NCBI RefSeq assembly: GCF_000724485.1
Contig: NZ_CP007739.1
Coordinates: 1,286,843-1,350,842, forward strand
Source: Bacillus methanolicus MGA3
GTDB taxonomy: Bacteria > Bacillota > Bacilli > Bacillales > Cytobacillaceae
Reading direction: 5' to 3'
DNA length: 64,000 bases
Notes under the pieces: model-generated
Seen by the model: the letters and a program-made list of their open reading frames with translations, nothing else
Database searches by the model: none
Told to the model about the DNA's origin: nothing
Part shown: positions 56,885-64,000 of the stretch, piece by piece
How positions within the stretch are numbered: the first letter of the stretch is position 1
How the letters are laid out: each line of letters begins with the position of its first letter
Made by a program: the position numbers and the translations under genes

Positions 56885-57748
56885 ATGTCAATTGTTGTGA
56901 CTGGGGCTACCGGCATTTTAGGAGGTCTGGTTATTGAACACTTACTTAAAAATGTACCTGCAAATGAAATCATTGCAAGTGTTCGCAATGTGGAAAAAGC
57001 TTCAAATCTTGCCGAACTTGGAGTGGAAGTTCGTTATGGTGATTATTTAGATATGGCGTCGATGAAAAAATCTTTTGAGGGAGCTAAAAAGGTGCTGTTT
57101 ATCTCTAGCCCGGATACTGATAATACACTTCGTGTGCGTCAGCATGCAAATGTCGTTCAAGCAGCAAGAGATGCAGGGGTTAAACATATTGCTTATACAG
57201 GTTATGCATTTGGTGAAGAATCTCAAGTGTCTCTTGCACACGTCCATATGGCTACGGAATATGCAATTCGGACCACGAACATTCCTTATACGTTCCTGCG
57301 AAACTCTTTATATACAGAAGTCTTTGTAAATCCTGGGCTCAATGCAGCAATAGAAAGCGGAGAATTAATTACAAATACTGGAAACGGTGTCCTTAATACA
57401 GTGACACGCAAAGATCTTGCATTGGCCGCTGCAACTGTTCTTACTGAGGAAGGTCATGAAAACAAATCATATAATCTTGTGAACCCACAACCTTGGAGCT
57501 TCAATGAACTTGCACAAGTTATCACTGAAGTTACTGGCAAGAAGGTTGTGCATCGATCAGTTACATTTGATGAGATGAAGGAGTACCTTGTAAAGGCCGG
57601 GCTGCCAGAACCAGTCGCTGAGTTTTCTGCAGAAATCTATCAGGCTGTATCCGAAGGTGAGACCTCCAAAACGTCAGAAGATCTGACTAAACTAATTGGA
57701 ACACCGACTCCGCTTAAAGAGGTTGTGAAACAAACCTTTCAAGGATAA
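56885..57748 (+). CDS. NmrA-like SDR oxidoreductase (quinone reductase type)
   Basis: A 287-residue atypical short-chain dehydrogenase of the QorB/YtfG class, thought to reduce quinones with NADPH. It has the nucleotide motif VTGATGILGGLVIEHLLKN, FISSPDTDN, and IPYTFLRNSLYTE with no classical YxxxK catalytic pair, as usual in NmrA-like proteins. AAGGGAAGATC precedes the ATG. Confidence 0.88.
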   Translation: MSIVVTGATGILGGLVIEHLLKNVPANEIIASVRNVEKASNLAELGVEVRYGDYLDMASMKKSFEGAKKVLFISSPDTDNTLRVRQHANVVQAARDAGVKHIAYTGYAFGEESQVSLAHVHMATEYAIRTTNIPYTFLRNSLYTEVFVNPGLNAAIESGELITNTGNGVLNTVTRKDLALAAATVLTEEGHENKSYNLVNPQPWSFNELAQVITEVTGKKVVHRSVTFDEMKEYLVKAGLPEPVAEFSAEIYQAVSEGETSKTSEDLTKLIGTPTPLKEVVKQTFQG

Positions 57749-57769
57749 AATAGCAATAGTTGTTTAAAA

Positions 57770-57867
57770 GAGGCTGACTCAGATGCAAAGGTCAGACCCC
57801 TTCAATAATAACTTCGTTCTATCTGTTGTTAATATTGGAGGGAGTCAGACCCTTATGAGTCAGCCCC
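57770..57867. repeat. Long-hairpin intergenic repeat (GAGGCTGACTCA family)
   Basis: GAGGCTGACTCA (57770-57781) faces TGAGTCAGCC (57856-57865). Inside, AAGGTCAGACCCCTTCAATA faces ATATTGGAGGGAGTCAGACC, and AACAACAGATAGAACG-type bases form the loop. It closely matches 5175-5284 and lies between the SDR and luciferase-like genes. Confidence 0.85.
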
Positions 57868-57931
57868 ATTCATGAAAGGTATTTCTGCACTCAAAAAAGT
57901 TTATTCTCATTCAGAAAGTAGGAAATACGCT

Positions 57932-58936
57932 ATGAGATTAAGTATTTTAGACCAATCCCCAATTTCTTCAGGAACAACACCCGCACAAGCATTGCATGAA
58001 TCAATGAAACTTGCGCAAATTGGAGAAAAATTAGGATATACTCGTTACTGGATTGCTGAGCACCATGATCTCCCTGCACTTGCTTGTTCAGCCCCTGAAG
58101 TCATGTTAGGATACATTGGTGCAAACACAGAAAAAATTCGTATTGGAGCTGGTGCGGTTTTACTCCCACATTATAAGCCTTATAAAATTGCCGAAACTTT
58201 TAATATGCTTGCAACCTTATTTCCGAATCGTATTGATTTAGGAATTGGCAGAGCTCCAGGAGGGTCTGCTGAAGCAACCATGGCTCTTTCAGATAATTTT
58301 TTGGAACAAGTTCGGAAAATGCCTGATTCTTTCAATGATCTTCTCCATTTCTTAAATAATGATTTTTCTTCTGATCATATGTATTCAAAAATTTCTGCTT
58401 CCCCGGTACCCGAGATCTCCCCTGAACCATGGATTCTCGGAACGAGTGAAAAAAGTGCGATTCTTGCGGCGGAAACCGGCACTGCATATGCATTCGGACA
58501 CTTTATGAGTGATAAAGAAGGAACGAGTATTGTGAAAAACTATATCAAAAATTTTAAAGCAAATGGCAGGTTGCAACGACCTAAATCAATTGTTGCTGTT
58601 TCCGCTATTTGTTCTGAAACAACAGAAAGAGCAAAGGAACTTGCCTTAAGTAATCTCTTGTGGGAAATACAACTTGAAAAAGGAGAAGGAAGAAAAGGGG
58701 TACCCTCAGTAGAGGAAGCCAAACAGTACTCATATAATAGCGATGACAAATTGAAGATAAAAAATTTGCGAAACAAAATGGTGATCGGTAATCCGCGTGA
58801 AGTGAAAGAACAGCTTTTTGAATTACAAACATCATATGAAGCGGACGAAATCATGATTATTACCATTACACATAGGTATGAAGATCGAATTCAATCTTAT
58901 GAACTTATTGCAAATGAAGTTCTATCAGATATATGA
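57932..58936 (+). CDS. Luciferase-like (LLM) flavin-dependent oxidoreductase
   Basis: A 334-residue TIM-barrel monooxygenase of the MsnO8 group: RLSILDQSPISSGTTPAQAL, YTRYWIAEHHDLPALACSAP, RIGAGAVLLPHYKPYKIAET and DLGIGRAPGGSAEA. It uses reduced flavin; substrate unknown. ATG 57932 with GTAGGAAA gives the family N-terminus; the frame is open to 57872 but that region lies beside the hairpin repeat. Confidence 0.9.
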   Translation: MRLSILDQSPISSGTTPAQALHESMKLAQIGEKLGYTRYWIAEHHDLPALACSAPEVMLGYIGANTEKIRIGAGAVLLPHYKPYKIAETFNMLATLFPNRIDLGIGRAPGGSAEATMALSDNFLEQVRKMPDSFNDLLHFLNNDFSSDHMYSKISASPVPEISPEPWILGTSEKSAILAAETGTAYAFGHFMSDKEGTSIVKNYIKNFKANGRLQRPKSIVAVSAICSETTERAKELALSNLLWEIQLEKGEGRKGVPSVEEAKQYSYNSDDKLKIKNLRNKMVIGNPREVKEQLFELQTSYEADEIMIITITHRYEDRIQSYELIANEVLSDI

Positions 58937-59085
58937 GGCATTTTTCAGATTTATGAGCTGTTATTCTGAAATATATGCCTTCATTCCAATAAATGAGCGG
59001 ATATTTAGAAATATGAGCCTTCGTTCCAATAAATGAGCCGTTATTCAGATAAATATGTCTTCAATCCGATATATGATGCTTCAGA
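58933..59085. repeat. 20-nt-period tandem array, ATGAGCC type, eight units
   Basis: ATGAGG, ATGAGC, ATATGC, ATGAGC, ATGAGC, ATGAGC, ATATGT and ATGATG begin at 58933, 58953, 58973, 58993, 59013, 59033, 59053 and 59073: an exact 20-nt period. The first unit overlaps the stop codon of the luciferase-like gene. Unit consensus is close to ATGAGCCTTCRTTCCAATAA. Confidence 0.93.
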
Positions 59086-59112
59086 AAAAACTCCGCTTTT
59101 TTTATGTAAATA

Positions 59113-59156
59113 AAAAGGAAAGACCCGAAAAATTTCACGGTCTTTCCTTTTTTCAT
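59113..59156. terminator. Bidirectional terminator between LLM gene and hxlB
   Basis: AAAAGGAAAGACC-(14 nt)-GGTCTTTCCTTTT with A and T runs on both sides, placed between convergent genes. Confidence 0.92.
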
Positions 59157-59161
59157 CATGC

Positions 59162-59725
59162 CTACTCAAGATTAGCATGTCTTCCGTACATTGTTTTTGT
59201 ATCCAAGCCCTTTTTCTCCATGAATCTCAAAATGACAGCATCATAGAACAATAATAAGGTTTGTTCAAAAAGAGATCCCATTGGTTGGATGGTTTCTCTA
59301 GCTTCTGATTTATCTTTAGGCGAACCTGGCATTTTAATAACGATATCCGCTAATTGCCCAATTGTTGATTCAGGGTTGATCGTTACAGCCGCGATGGTTC
59401 CGCCAATGCTTTTTGCTTTTTGAGCCATGGAAACGAGACTTTTTGTTTCTCCTGAGCCGGATCCAATGATTAAGATGTCTTCTTTTTCATAGTTAGGTGT
59501 TACGGTTTCGCCAACGACATAGGCATCAATACCCATGTGCATCATTCGCATTGCGAAGGATTTAGCCATAAAACCGGATCTTCCTGCACCGGCTACAAAA
59601 ACTTTCTTTGATTGAAGGATTCCGTTAACCAGTGCTTCGGCTTCTTCATCGGCGATTTGGTTAACCGAACTATTTAATTCTTTTACAATTTCAGCTAAAA
59701 ATTCAGTTGTCAGCATGCTGATCAT
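59162..59725 (-). CDS. hxlB: 6-phospho-3-hexuloisomerase
   Basis: HxlB turns 3-hexulose 6-phosphate into fructose 6-phosphate, the second RuMP pathway step. The 187-residue SIS-domain protein has FVAGAGRSGFMAKSFAMRMM and IIGSGSGETKSLVSMAQKAK, and the family tail PMGSLFEQTLLLFYDAVILR. It overlaps the end of hxlA by four bases, so the two are one operon. Confidence 0.96.
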   Translation of the reverse strand: MISMLTTEFLAEIVKELNSSVNQIADEEAEALVNGILQSKKVFVAGAGRSGFMAKSFAMRMMHMGIDAYVVGETVTPNYEKEDILIIGSGSGETKSLVSMAQKAKSIGGTIAAVTINPESTIGQLADIVIKMPGSPKDKSEARETIQPMGSLFEQTLLLFYDAVILRFMEKKGLDTKTMYGRHANLE

Positions 59726-60357
59726 AACCCTTGTTTAACTAATTTATTAATTTTTTCAGCTGCTGCTTTTTTATCAGTTTGGTTAGCAATACCGCCGCCA
59801 ACAATGACAAGATCCGGTTCTGCTTTGATAACTTCAGGTAATGTTTCTAATTTGATTCCGCCCGCAATAGCAGTTTTTGCATTTTTCACGACAGCTTTAA
59901 TTCTCTTAAGATCATCTAATGGGTTTTTACCTACTGCTTGAAGATCGTATCCAGCGTGCACGCAAATGTAGTCTACGCCCATTTCATCCACTTGTTTTGC
60001 ACGCTCTTCTAAATTTTTAACTGCGATCATGTCAACAAGGATTTTTTTGCCAAGTTTTTTCGCTTCTTCTACAGCACCTTTAATTGATACATCTTCAGCT
60101 GCTGCAAGAATTGTTACGATATCAGCGCCATGCTCAGCTGCTTTCGCAACTTCATATGCTGCAGCATCCATAGTTTTCATGTCAGCTAAAACTTGTAAAT
60201 GAGGGAATGCGTCTTTAACTGCTTTTACAGCTTGAAGACCCCAAATTTTAATAACCGGAGTACCGATTTCTACGATATCGACATACTCCTGAACCTCAGC
60301 TACTACTTGTTTTGCTTCTTCAATGTTTACCAAATCTAGAGCTAATTGAAGTTCCAT
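59722..60357 (-). CDS. hxlA: 3-hexulose-6-phosphate synthase
   Basis: HxlA condenses formaldehyde with ribulose 5-phosphate. The 211-residue OMP-decarboxylase-fold protein has LQLALDLVNIEEAKQVVAEV, LADMKTMDAAAYEVAKAAEH with the metal/catalytic DxKxxD-type motif, and AIAGGIKLETLP with VGGGIANQTDKKAAA for phosphate binding. AAAAGGAGTGTA lies before the ATG. It detoxifies formaldehyde or, in methylotrophs, assimilates it. No hxlR lies next to it. Confidence 0.96.
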   Translation of the reverse strand: MELQLALDLVNIEEAKQVVAEVQEYVDIVEIGTPVIKIWGLQAVKAVKDAFPHLQVLADMKTMDAAAYEVAKAAEHGADIVTILAAAEDVSIKGAVEEAKKLGKKILVDMIAVKNLEERAKQVDEMGVDYICVHAGYDLQAVGKNPLDDLKRIKAVVKNAKTAIAGGIKLETLPEVIKAEPDLVIVGGGIANQTDKKAAAEKINKLVKQGL

Positions 60358-60435
60358 AAATTATACACTCCTTTTCGAAATTTTTAGTTTTTTTTTGTTA
60401 CACTTATGTAACTTTTAATGTACAAGCAAGTGAGT

Positions 60436-60763
60436 ATTATATACCTTCTTTTGCCTGTACACTGTTAATATACTATCTATCAATTTTTTTAAAAAGTACG
60501 CACTTTATTAACACATAGTATAAAAAGTATACTATAAGAAAAATTTATCTATGGGAAATGTGATCAAAAACTGGAAAGTTTAAAGGGAAAGAAATAAAAA
60601 TGACGGCGAAAAATTACATATATATTAAGAAATGAATATCCTTACGTATCCATGGCCAGAATCATTTGTCAATGTTGCTGTCCAGGTCTTTTTGTTTATT
60701 TATAGTATATTTTTCAACACTATATATACTTTATGTAACTATAAGATTAATAAGTGCGTACTT
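60436..60763. promoter_or_regulatory. Divergent hxlAB/zwf control region with mirrored motif
   Basis: AAGTACGCACTTTATTAA (60494-60511) and TTAATAAGTGCGTACTT (60747-60763) are inverted copies, one toward each gene. ACTTATGTAACT near 60403 and CTTTATGTAACT near 60729 are a second shared motif. A -10 for hxlA (TATAAT on the - strand) lies at 60441-60436 with a poor -35. The 470-base gap holds no gene. The sites suggest one regulator, perhaps HxlR-like, controlling both sides. Confidence 0.6.
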
Positions 60764-60830
60764 ACAAAAGGAAGTTATACATATTATACTAATATTTGCC
60801 GCAACAAATGATTATGTGGAGGTATGAAAA

Positions 60831-62285
60831 GTGGATTCGATGACCTTTGTCTTGTTTGGTGCGTCAGGGGATCTAGCTAAAAGGAAAATCTACCCTGCTT
60901 TGTATAATTTATTTCTGGATCAAAAAATGCCACAATCATTTTCCGTTATTGGTCTAGGGCGAAGAGATTGGTCGGATAATGAATATCAGATGCGCGTAGA
61001 GCAATCATTAAAAACTTTTTCTAGACGTTTTGTCATTGATTCAATCAAAATGAAAGAATTTTTAAGTGCATTTCGTTTCTTTCGATTGGATGTTAATAAT
61101 GAAGAAGGGTTTAGAGATTTGTTTGAGTTCGTCAAAAAACGTGAAGAAGAATTGAATATCCCGGAAAATCGAATGTTCTACCTTTCTGTTGCACCTGAAT
61201 TTATCGGTGTGATTGCTTCAAACATCAAAAAAAGCGGATTAGGCACCACAAAAGGGTGGAAACGTCTTGTTATTGAAAAACCGTTCGGGAATGATTTGAA
61301 ATCTGCCCAAGAATTAAACGAAAGCCTAAGAAACGTGTTTGAAGAAGATGAAATTTATCGGATTGACCACTATCTTGGAAAACCGATGGTGCAAAACTTG
61401 GAAGCATTGGAATTTGCCAACCCTGTGCTTCAAGCAATTTGGAACAACCAATACATTGCCAATGTACAAATTACAGCCAGTGAAACGGTCGGGGTCGAAG
61501 AAAGAGCAGGTTATTATGACCAAGCTGGTGCAATTCGCGATATGTTTCAAAATCACATGCTGCAGTTGTTGATGATGACGGCCATGAAAATGCCTGAACG
61601 AATCAGTTCAAAAGACATCAGAAATGAGAAGATAAAGGTCATGGAATATCTTCGGCCATTGCTGAAAGAAGACGTTGCCAAGCATGTAGTTCGCGGTCAA
61701 TATGGTCCGGGGGAAATCAATGGTGAACCGGTTGTTGGATACAGAGAAGAACCAGGAGTCGATGCTTCTTCAACGACCGATACTTTTGTGGCTGCCCGAT
61801 TATGGATTGATGTTCCTTTTTGGAGCGGGGTGCCATTCTATATCCGTACGGGAAAAAGAATGAGGGAAAAGTGTACAAAAATAGTGATTGAATTCAAAAA
61901 TCCATTAAAGGATTTATATATTACTGATAATATGAAAACGGTTCCAAATCTTTTGGTAATTGAGATCAATCCGAACGAAAGGGTTTCTTTCCAATTAAAT
62001 AGCAAGAATCCAATAGACGGAAAGATCGAGCCCGTTCACGTCAACTTCTCAGCCAGCCAAAAAGATGCCCCAGAAGCCTATGAGATTTTACTATACGATG
62101 CGTTGCGAGGCGACTCAACATATTTTGCTCATTGGAAAGAAGTTGAATTATCATGGAAGTGGGTTCAGCCAATTTTAGAAGCATTTGAAGAGAATATCCT
62201 CCCTCTCCATCACTATACCTCAGGTTCGATGGGACCGGAGGCTTCACATAAATTATTGGAAGAGGACGGATTTAATTGGTGGTAG
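60831..62285 (+). CDS. zwf: Glucose-6-phosphate 1-dehydrogenase
   Basis: Zwf starts the oxidative pentose phosphate pathway, making NADPH. The 484-residue protein has the nucleotide motif FGASGDLAKRKIYPALY, VIEKPFGNDL, and the substrate motif RIDHYLGKPMVQNL. Starts at GTG 60831 after TGGAGGTATG. Placed opposite hxlAB it could complete the dissimilatory RuMP cycle, in which hexulose phosphate is oxidised to CO2. The 6-phosphogluconate dehydrogenase gene is not in the window. Confidence 0.97.
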   Translation: MDSMTFVLFGASGDLAKRKIYPALYNLFLDQKMPQSFSVIGLGRRDWSDNEYQMRVEQSLKTFSRRFVIDSIKMKEFLSAFRFFRLDVNNEEGFRDLFEFVKKREEELNIPENRMFYLSVAPEFIGVIASNIKKSGLGTTKGWKRLVIEKPFGNDLKSAQELNESLRNVFEEDEIYRIDHYLGKPMVQNLEALEFANPVLQAIWNNQYIANVQITASETVGVEERAGYYDQAGAIRDMFQNHMLQLLMMTAMKMPERISSKDIRNEKIKVMEYLRPLLKEDVAKHVVRGQYGPGEINGEPVVGYREEPGVDASSTTDTFVAARLWIDVPFWSGVPFYIRTGKRMREKCTKIVIEFKNPLKDLYITDNMKTVPNLLVIEINPNERVSFQLNSKNPIDGKIEPVHVNFSASQKDAPEAYEILLYDALRGDSTYFAHWKEVELSWKWVQPILEAFEENILPLHHYTSGSMGPEASHKLLEEDGFNWW

Positions 62286-62314
62286 AAAAAATCAATAAAC
62301 TTTTAATATGAAAG

Positions 62315-62345
62315 AATCCTCGTTTAATCGAGGATTTTTTTATTT
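62315..62345 (+). terminator. zwf terminator
   Basis: AATCCTCG-TTTAAT-CGAGGATT followed by TTTTTATTT. Confidence 0.92.
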
Positions 62346-62406
62346 AAAATAATAATATTATGTAAACTAAACTTATAGGAAAGTAAATCGTGATCCAATC
62401 TTTTTC

Positions 62407-62436
62407 TGAGTAAATGAAGTTCAGCTGAGCATAATA
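62407..62436 (+). promoter_or_regulatory. Sigma-G-type promoter of the gerA-type operon
   Basis: TGAGTA (62407-62412), a 17-bp spacer, then CATAATA (62430-62436). This is close to the forespore sigma-G consensus TGAATA-N17/18-CATACTA, as expected for germinant receptor operons. It is 42 bases before the start. Confidence 0.7.
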
Positions 62437-62477
62437 AATGTGGAAATAGGTATCCACTTTACGAATTCAGGTGATGA

Positions 62478-63971
62478 ATGTTGATGTTTTGGAAAAATCG
62501 TACAACTGGAAACGGTCAAAAGAATAAAAAACATCTTCACAAGATGAAACATACAGCTGTAACGACAGAAGCTCTAGAAAACTTGCTAGCCAACATGAAT
62601 GATGCAGAAATCATTGAACGGCAAAACGCGAAAGGCCAGAAGGCGACAATTGCATATATTAAAACGCTGATTGATCAAGAGCGACTAAATGAAACTGTGA
62701 TTGAACCGTTAATGCGCGGGTATAATGATACGGTTATTGAATGTATAGCAGCCTCTAAAATATTGCAAATTTCCACTTTAGAGGAGGCACAAAAACAACT
62801 GATGTTTGGGTCCATTCTTATAAAAGATTCTTTACATAATCAATGGTGGGCTGTTCTTCTTGGAAATCCATTGAGCCGTGCCATCGAAACATCTGAACAG
62901 GAAACCATTCTATATGGAGCAAAAGACAGCTTCAGTGAACAATTAGAGCAGAATATTACATTAATTCGCAGGCGTCTTCCTATAACTGAACTGAAAGCGG
63001 AGAAATTTACAGTCGGTTCTTTAAGTGAAACAATGGTTGTTCTTATGTACATTGAAGGACTGACCAATCCTGAATATATATCCATAGCAAAAAAGAAAAT
63101 CTCCGAAATTAATTATGATGTTTTTTTTGATTCTTCCCAAGTTGCCGCATTTATGGAAGATCATCATCATAGTGTATTTCCGCAGTTTCAACATACCGAT
63201 CGCCCGGATGTTTGTGCTGCTTTATTGGGTCTAGGAAAAATTACTATTTTGGTAGGCAATACTCCATTTGCGTTAATTGCACCAATTACATTGTTTCATC
63301 TTTTTCAATCTCCTGAGGATTATATTAACCGCTGGCTTGTTGCAAGTTTTTTGCGTTTCATTCGGTATGTCAGCTTTTTTCTTTCTGTGGTGTTGATCCC
63401 GATTTATGTTGCGGCAACGACACATCATTATCAGGTAATGCCGCTGCAAGTTCTTTCTGTTTTAGTGGAATCGAGAAGTAAATTGCCTTTTAGTCCATTT
63501 TGGGAAGCGTTTTTTATGTTAATTACGATCGAAATTATTAAAGAAGCAAGTCTTAGAATGCCATCTAAATCAAGTCAAACATTGGGAATGATTGGCGGCA
63601 TCGTGATAGGACAAGCCGCGGTTGAAGCCGGTTTCGCCAGCAAATTGTTAATTGTGCTGATGGGTATATCGGCCATTGTTTCGTTTTTGGTACCAAACTA
63701 TTTAATGACGAAAGCAAACACGTTAATTCAATTTGCTTTTCTTCTGCTTTCATCTTTGTTTGGGGTTCCCGGCATCGCTCTTGGGATGATTGTCATTCTT
63801 GCACATCTGAATGGGCTGACTTCACTGAAACAACCTTATTTTGCACCGGTAGCCCCATTTTACTGGAAGGATTGGATCGATCTTTTCATTCGCGGTCCAA
63901 TAACTTGGATGAAAAGCCGGCCTGAGCATTTACATCCCTTGCAAAAATGGCGATACGGCCGAAGGAGATGA
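62478..63971 (+). CDS. GerA-family spore germination receptor subunit A
   Basis: A 497-residue membrane protein of the GerAA/SpoVAF family in the spore inner membrane. The hydrophilic N-terminal domain ends near residue 240; motifs include SILIKDSLHNQWWAVLLGNP-like core, IEGLTNPEYISIAKKKI and DRPDVCAALLGLGKITILVG NTPFA. Five to six helices follow (FVPNYLMTKANTLIQFAFLL; MIVILAHLNGLTSLKQPYFA PVAPF). Which germinant it senses cannot be told. The next gene starts 4 bases later. Confidence 0.92.
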   Translation: MLMFWKNRTTGNGQKNKKHLHKMKHTAVTTEALENLLANMNDAEIIERQNAKGQKATIAYIKTLIDQERLNETVIEPLMRGYNDTVIECIAASKILQISTLEEAQKQLMFGSILIKDSLHNQWWAVLLGNPLSRAIETSEQETILYGAKDSFSEQLEQNITLIRRRLPITELKAEKFTVGSLSETMVVLMYIEGLTNPEYISIAKKKISEINYDVFFDSSQVAAFMEDHHHSVFPQFQHTDRPDVCAALLGLGKITILVGNTPFALIAPITLFHLFQSPEDYINRWLVASFLRFIRYVSFFLSVVLIPIYVAATTHHYQVMPLQVLSVLVESRSKLPFSPFWEAFFMLITIEIIKEASLRMPSKSSQTLGMIGGIVIGQAAVEAGFASKLLIVLMGISAIVSFLVPNYLMTKANTLIQFAFLLLSSLFGVPGIALGMIVILAHLNGLTSLKQPYFAPVAPFYWKDWIDLFIRGPITWMKSRPEHLHPLQKWRYGRRR

Positions 63972-63975
63972 CGGA

Positions 63976-64000
63976 ATGAAAGCACTTTTATTATTTGATC
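63976..64000 (+). CDS. Second gene of gerA-type operon, truncated by window end
   Basis: AAGGAGATGACGG is followed by ATG 63976 and the codons for MKALLLFD before the window ends. By position it should be another germinant receptor subunit (B or C), but eight residues do not allow a family call. Confidence 0.5.

Noticed and set aside
58933..59085. CRISPR array
   Set aside because: Units of 20 bases have no separate spacer and repeat; all units are imperfect copies in tandem. No cas genes are near.
60490..60540. Small phage-type integration site at the AGTATACT palindrome
   Set aside because: No duplicated flanks or integrase; better explained as promoter/operator sequence.

Overview
The window is a chromosomal segment of an endospore-forming Firmicute of the Bacillaceae. 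The base composition is AT-rich, ribosome binding sites are strong and GGAGG-like, and the order of core genes is that of Bacillus subtilis and relatives: mutS-mutL, miaA-hfq-spoVK-hflX-ynbB-glnR-glnA, then lexA/yneA-yneB-ynzC-tkt-sirA-yneF and ccdA-yneI-ccdC-yneK. Sporulation genes (spoVK, sirA, a Spo0E-like gene, two YjcZ-type peptides, a GerA-type germinant receptor subunit) confirm a spore former. Divergent hxlAB and zwf, together with tkt, would suit formaldehyde handling by the ribulose monophosphate (RuMP) cycle. A methylotrophic or thermotolerant Bacillus is possible, but the species cannot be fixed from this sequence.

Layout. 1-13.9 kb is conserved core: end of a VOC-fold protein, mismatch repair (mutS, mutL), an MreB paralogue, tRNA modification (miaA), hfq, spoVK, hflX, ynbB and the GlnR-controlled glnRA operon with two operators and a clear promoter. 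14.0-31.0 kb is an accessory zone between glnA and lexA. It opens with a decayed tyrosine recombinase and is full of broken genes: methyltransferase halves, FosB-like, YbaK-like, MazG-like, GNAT, an IS3-family transposase, a GMC oxidoreductase, an azoreductase and a lipoprotein. Intact genes among them include a CYP152 fatty acid peroxygenase, a LOG-type phosphoribohydrolase, a macrodomain protein, a sulfite-oxidase-fold molybdoenzyme, a gamma-class carbonic anhydrase homologue, two DUF421 membrane proteins and tiny YjcZ peptides.

31-45 kb returns to core: the divergent lexA/yneA SOS locus with three LexA boxes, transketolase, sirA with a Spo0A box, a DUF3231 protein, a heterodimeric ABC exporter, a Spo0E-like phosphatase and the cytochrome c biogenesis genes. 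45-64 kb holds a selenocysteine tRNA (selC) and, 9.4 kb away, selB. Around them lie an HTH protein, an isochorismatase-fold hydrolase, a cold shock protein, LexA-boxed sbcDC, a Dph6-like ATPase and coaW. The segment ends with a quinone-reductase-like SDR, a luciferase-like monooxygenase, hxlAB divergent from zwf, and the first genes of a gerA-type operon behind a sigma-G-type promoter.

Three dispersed repeat families occupy intergenic space. The most striking is a set of four arrays just downstream of genes. Two have an exact 20-nt period (core ATGAGCC) and two a mostly 21-nt period (core GGCTCATAAA on the + strand). A second family forms long hairpins with GAGGCTGACTCA/TGAGTCAGCCTC arms, and a third is a short GAAAAGGGGCG-type element. 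No CRISPR array or rRNA operon was seen.
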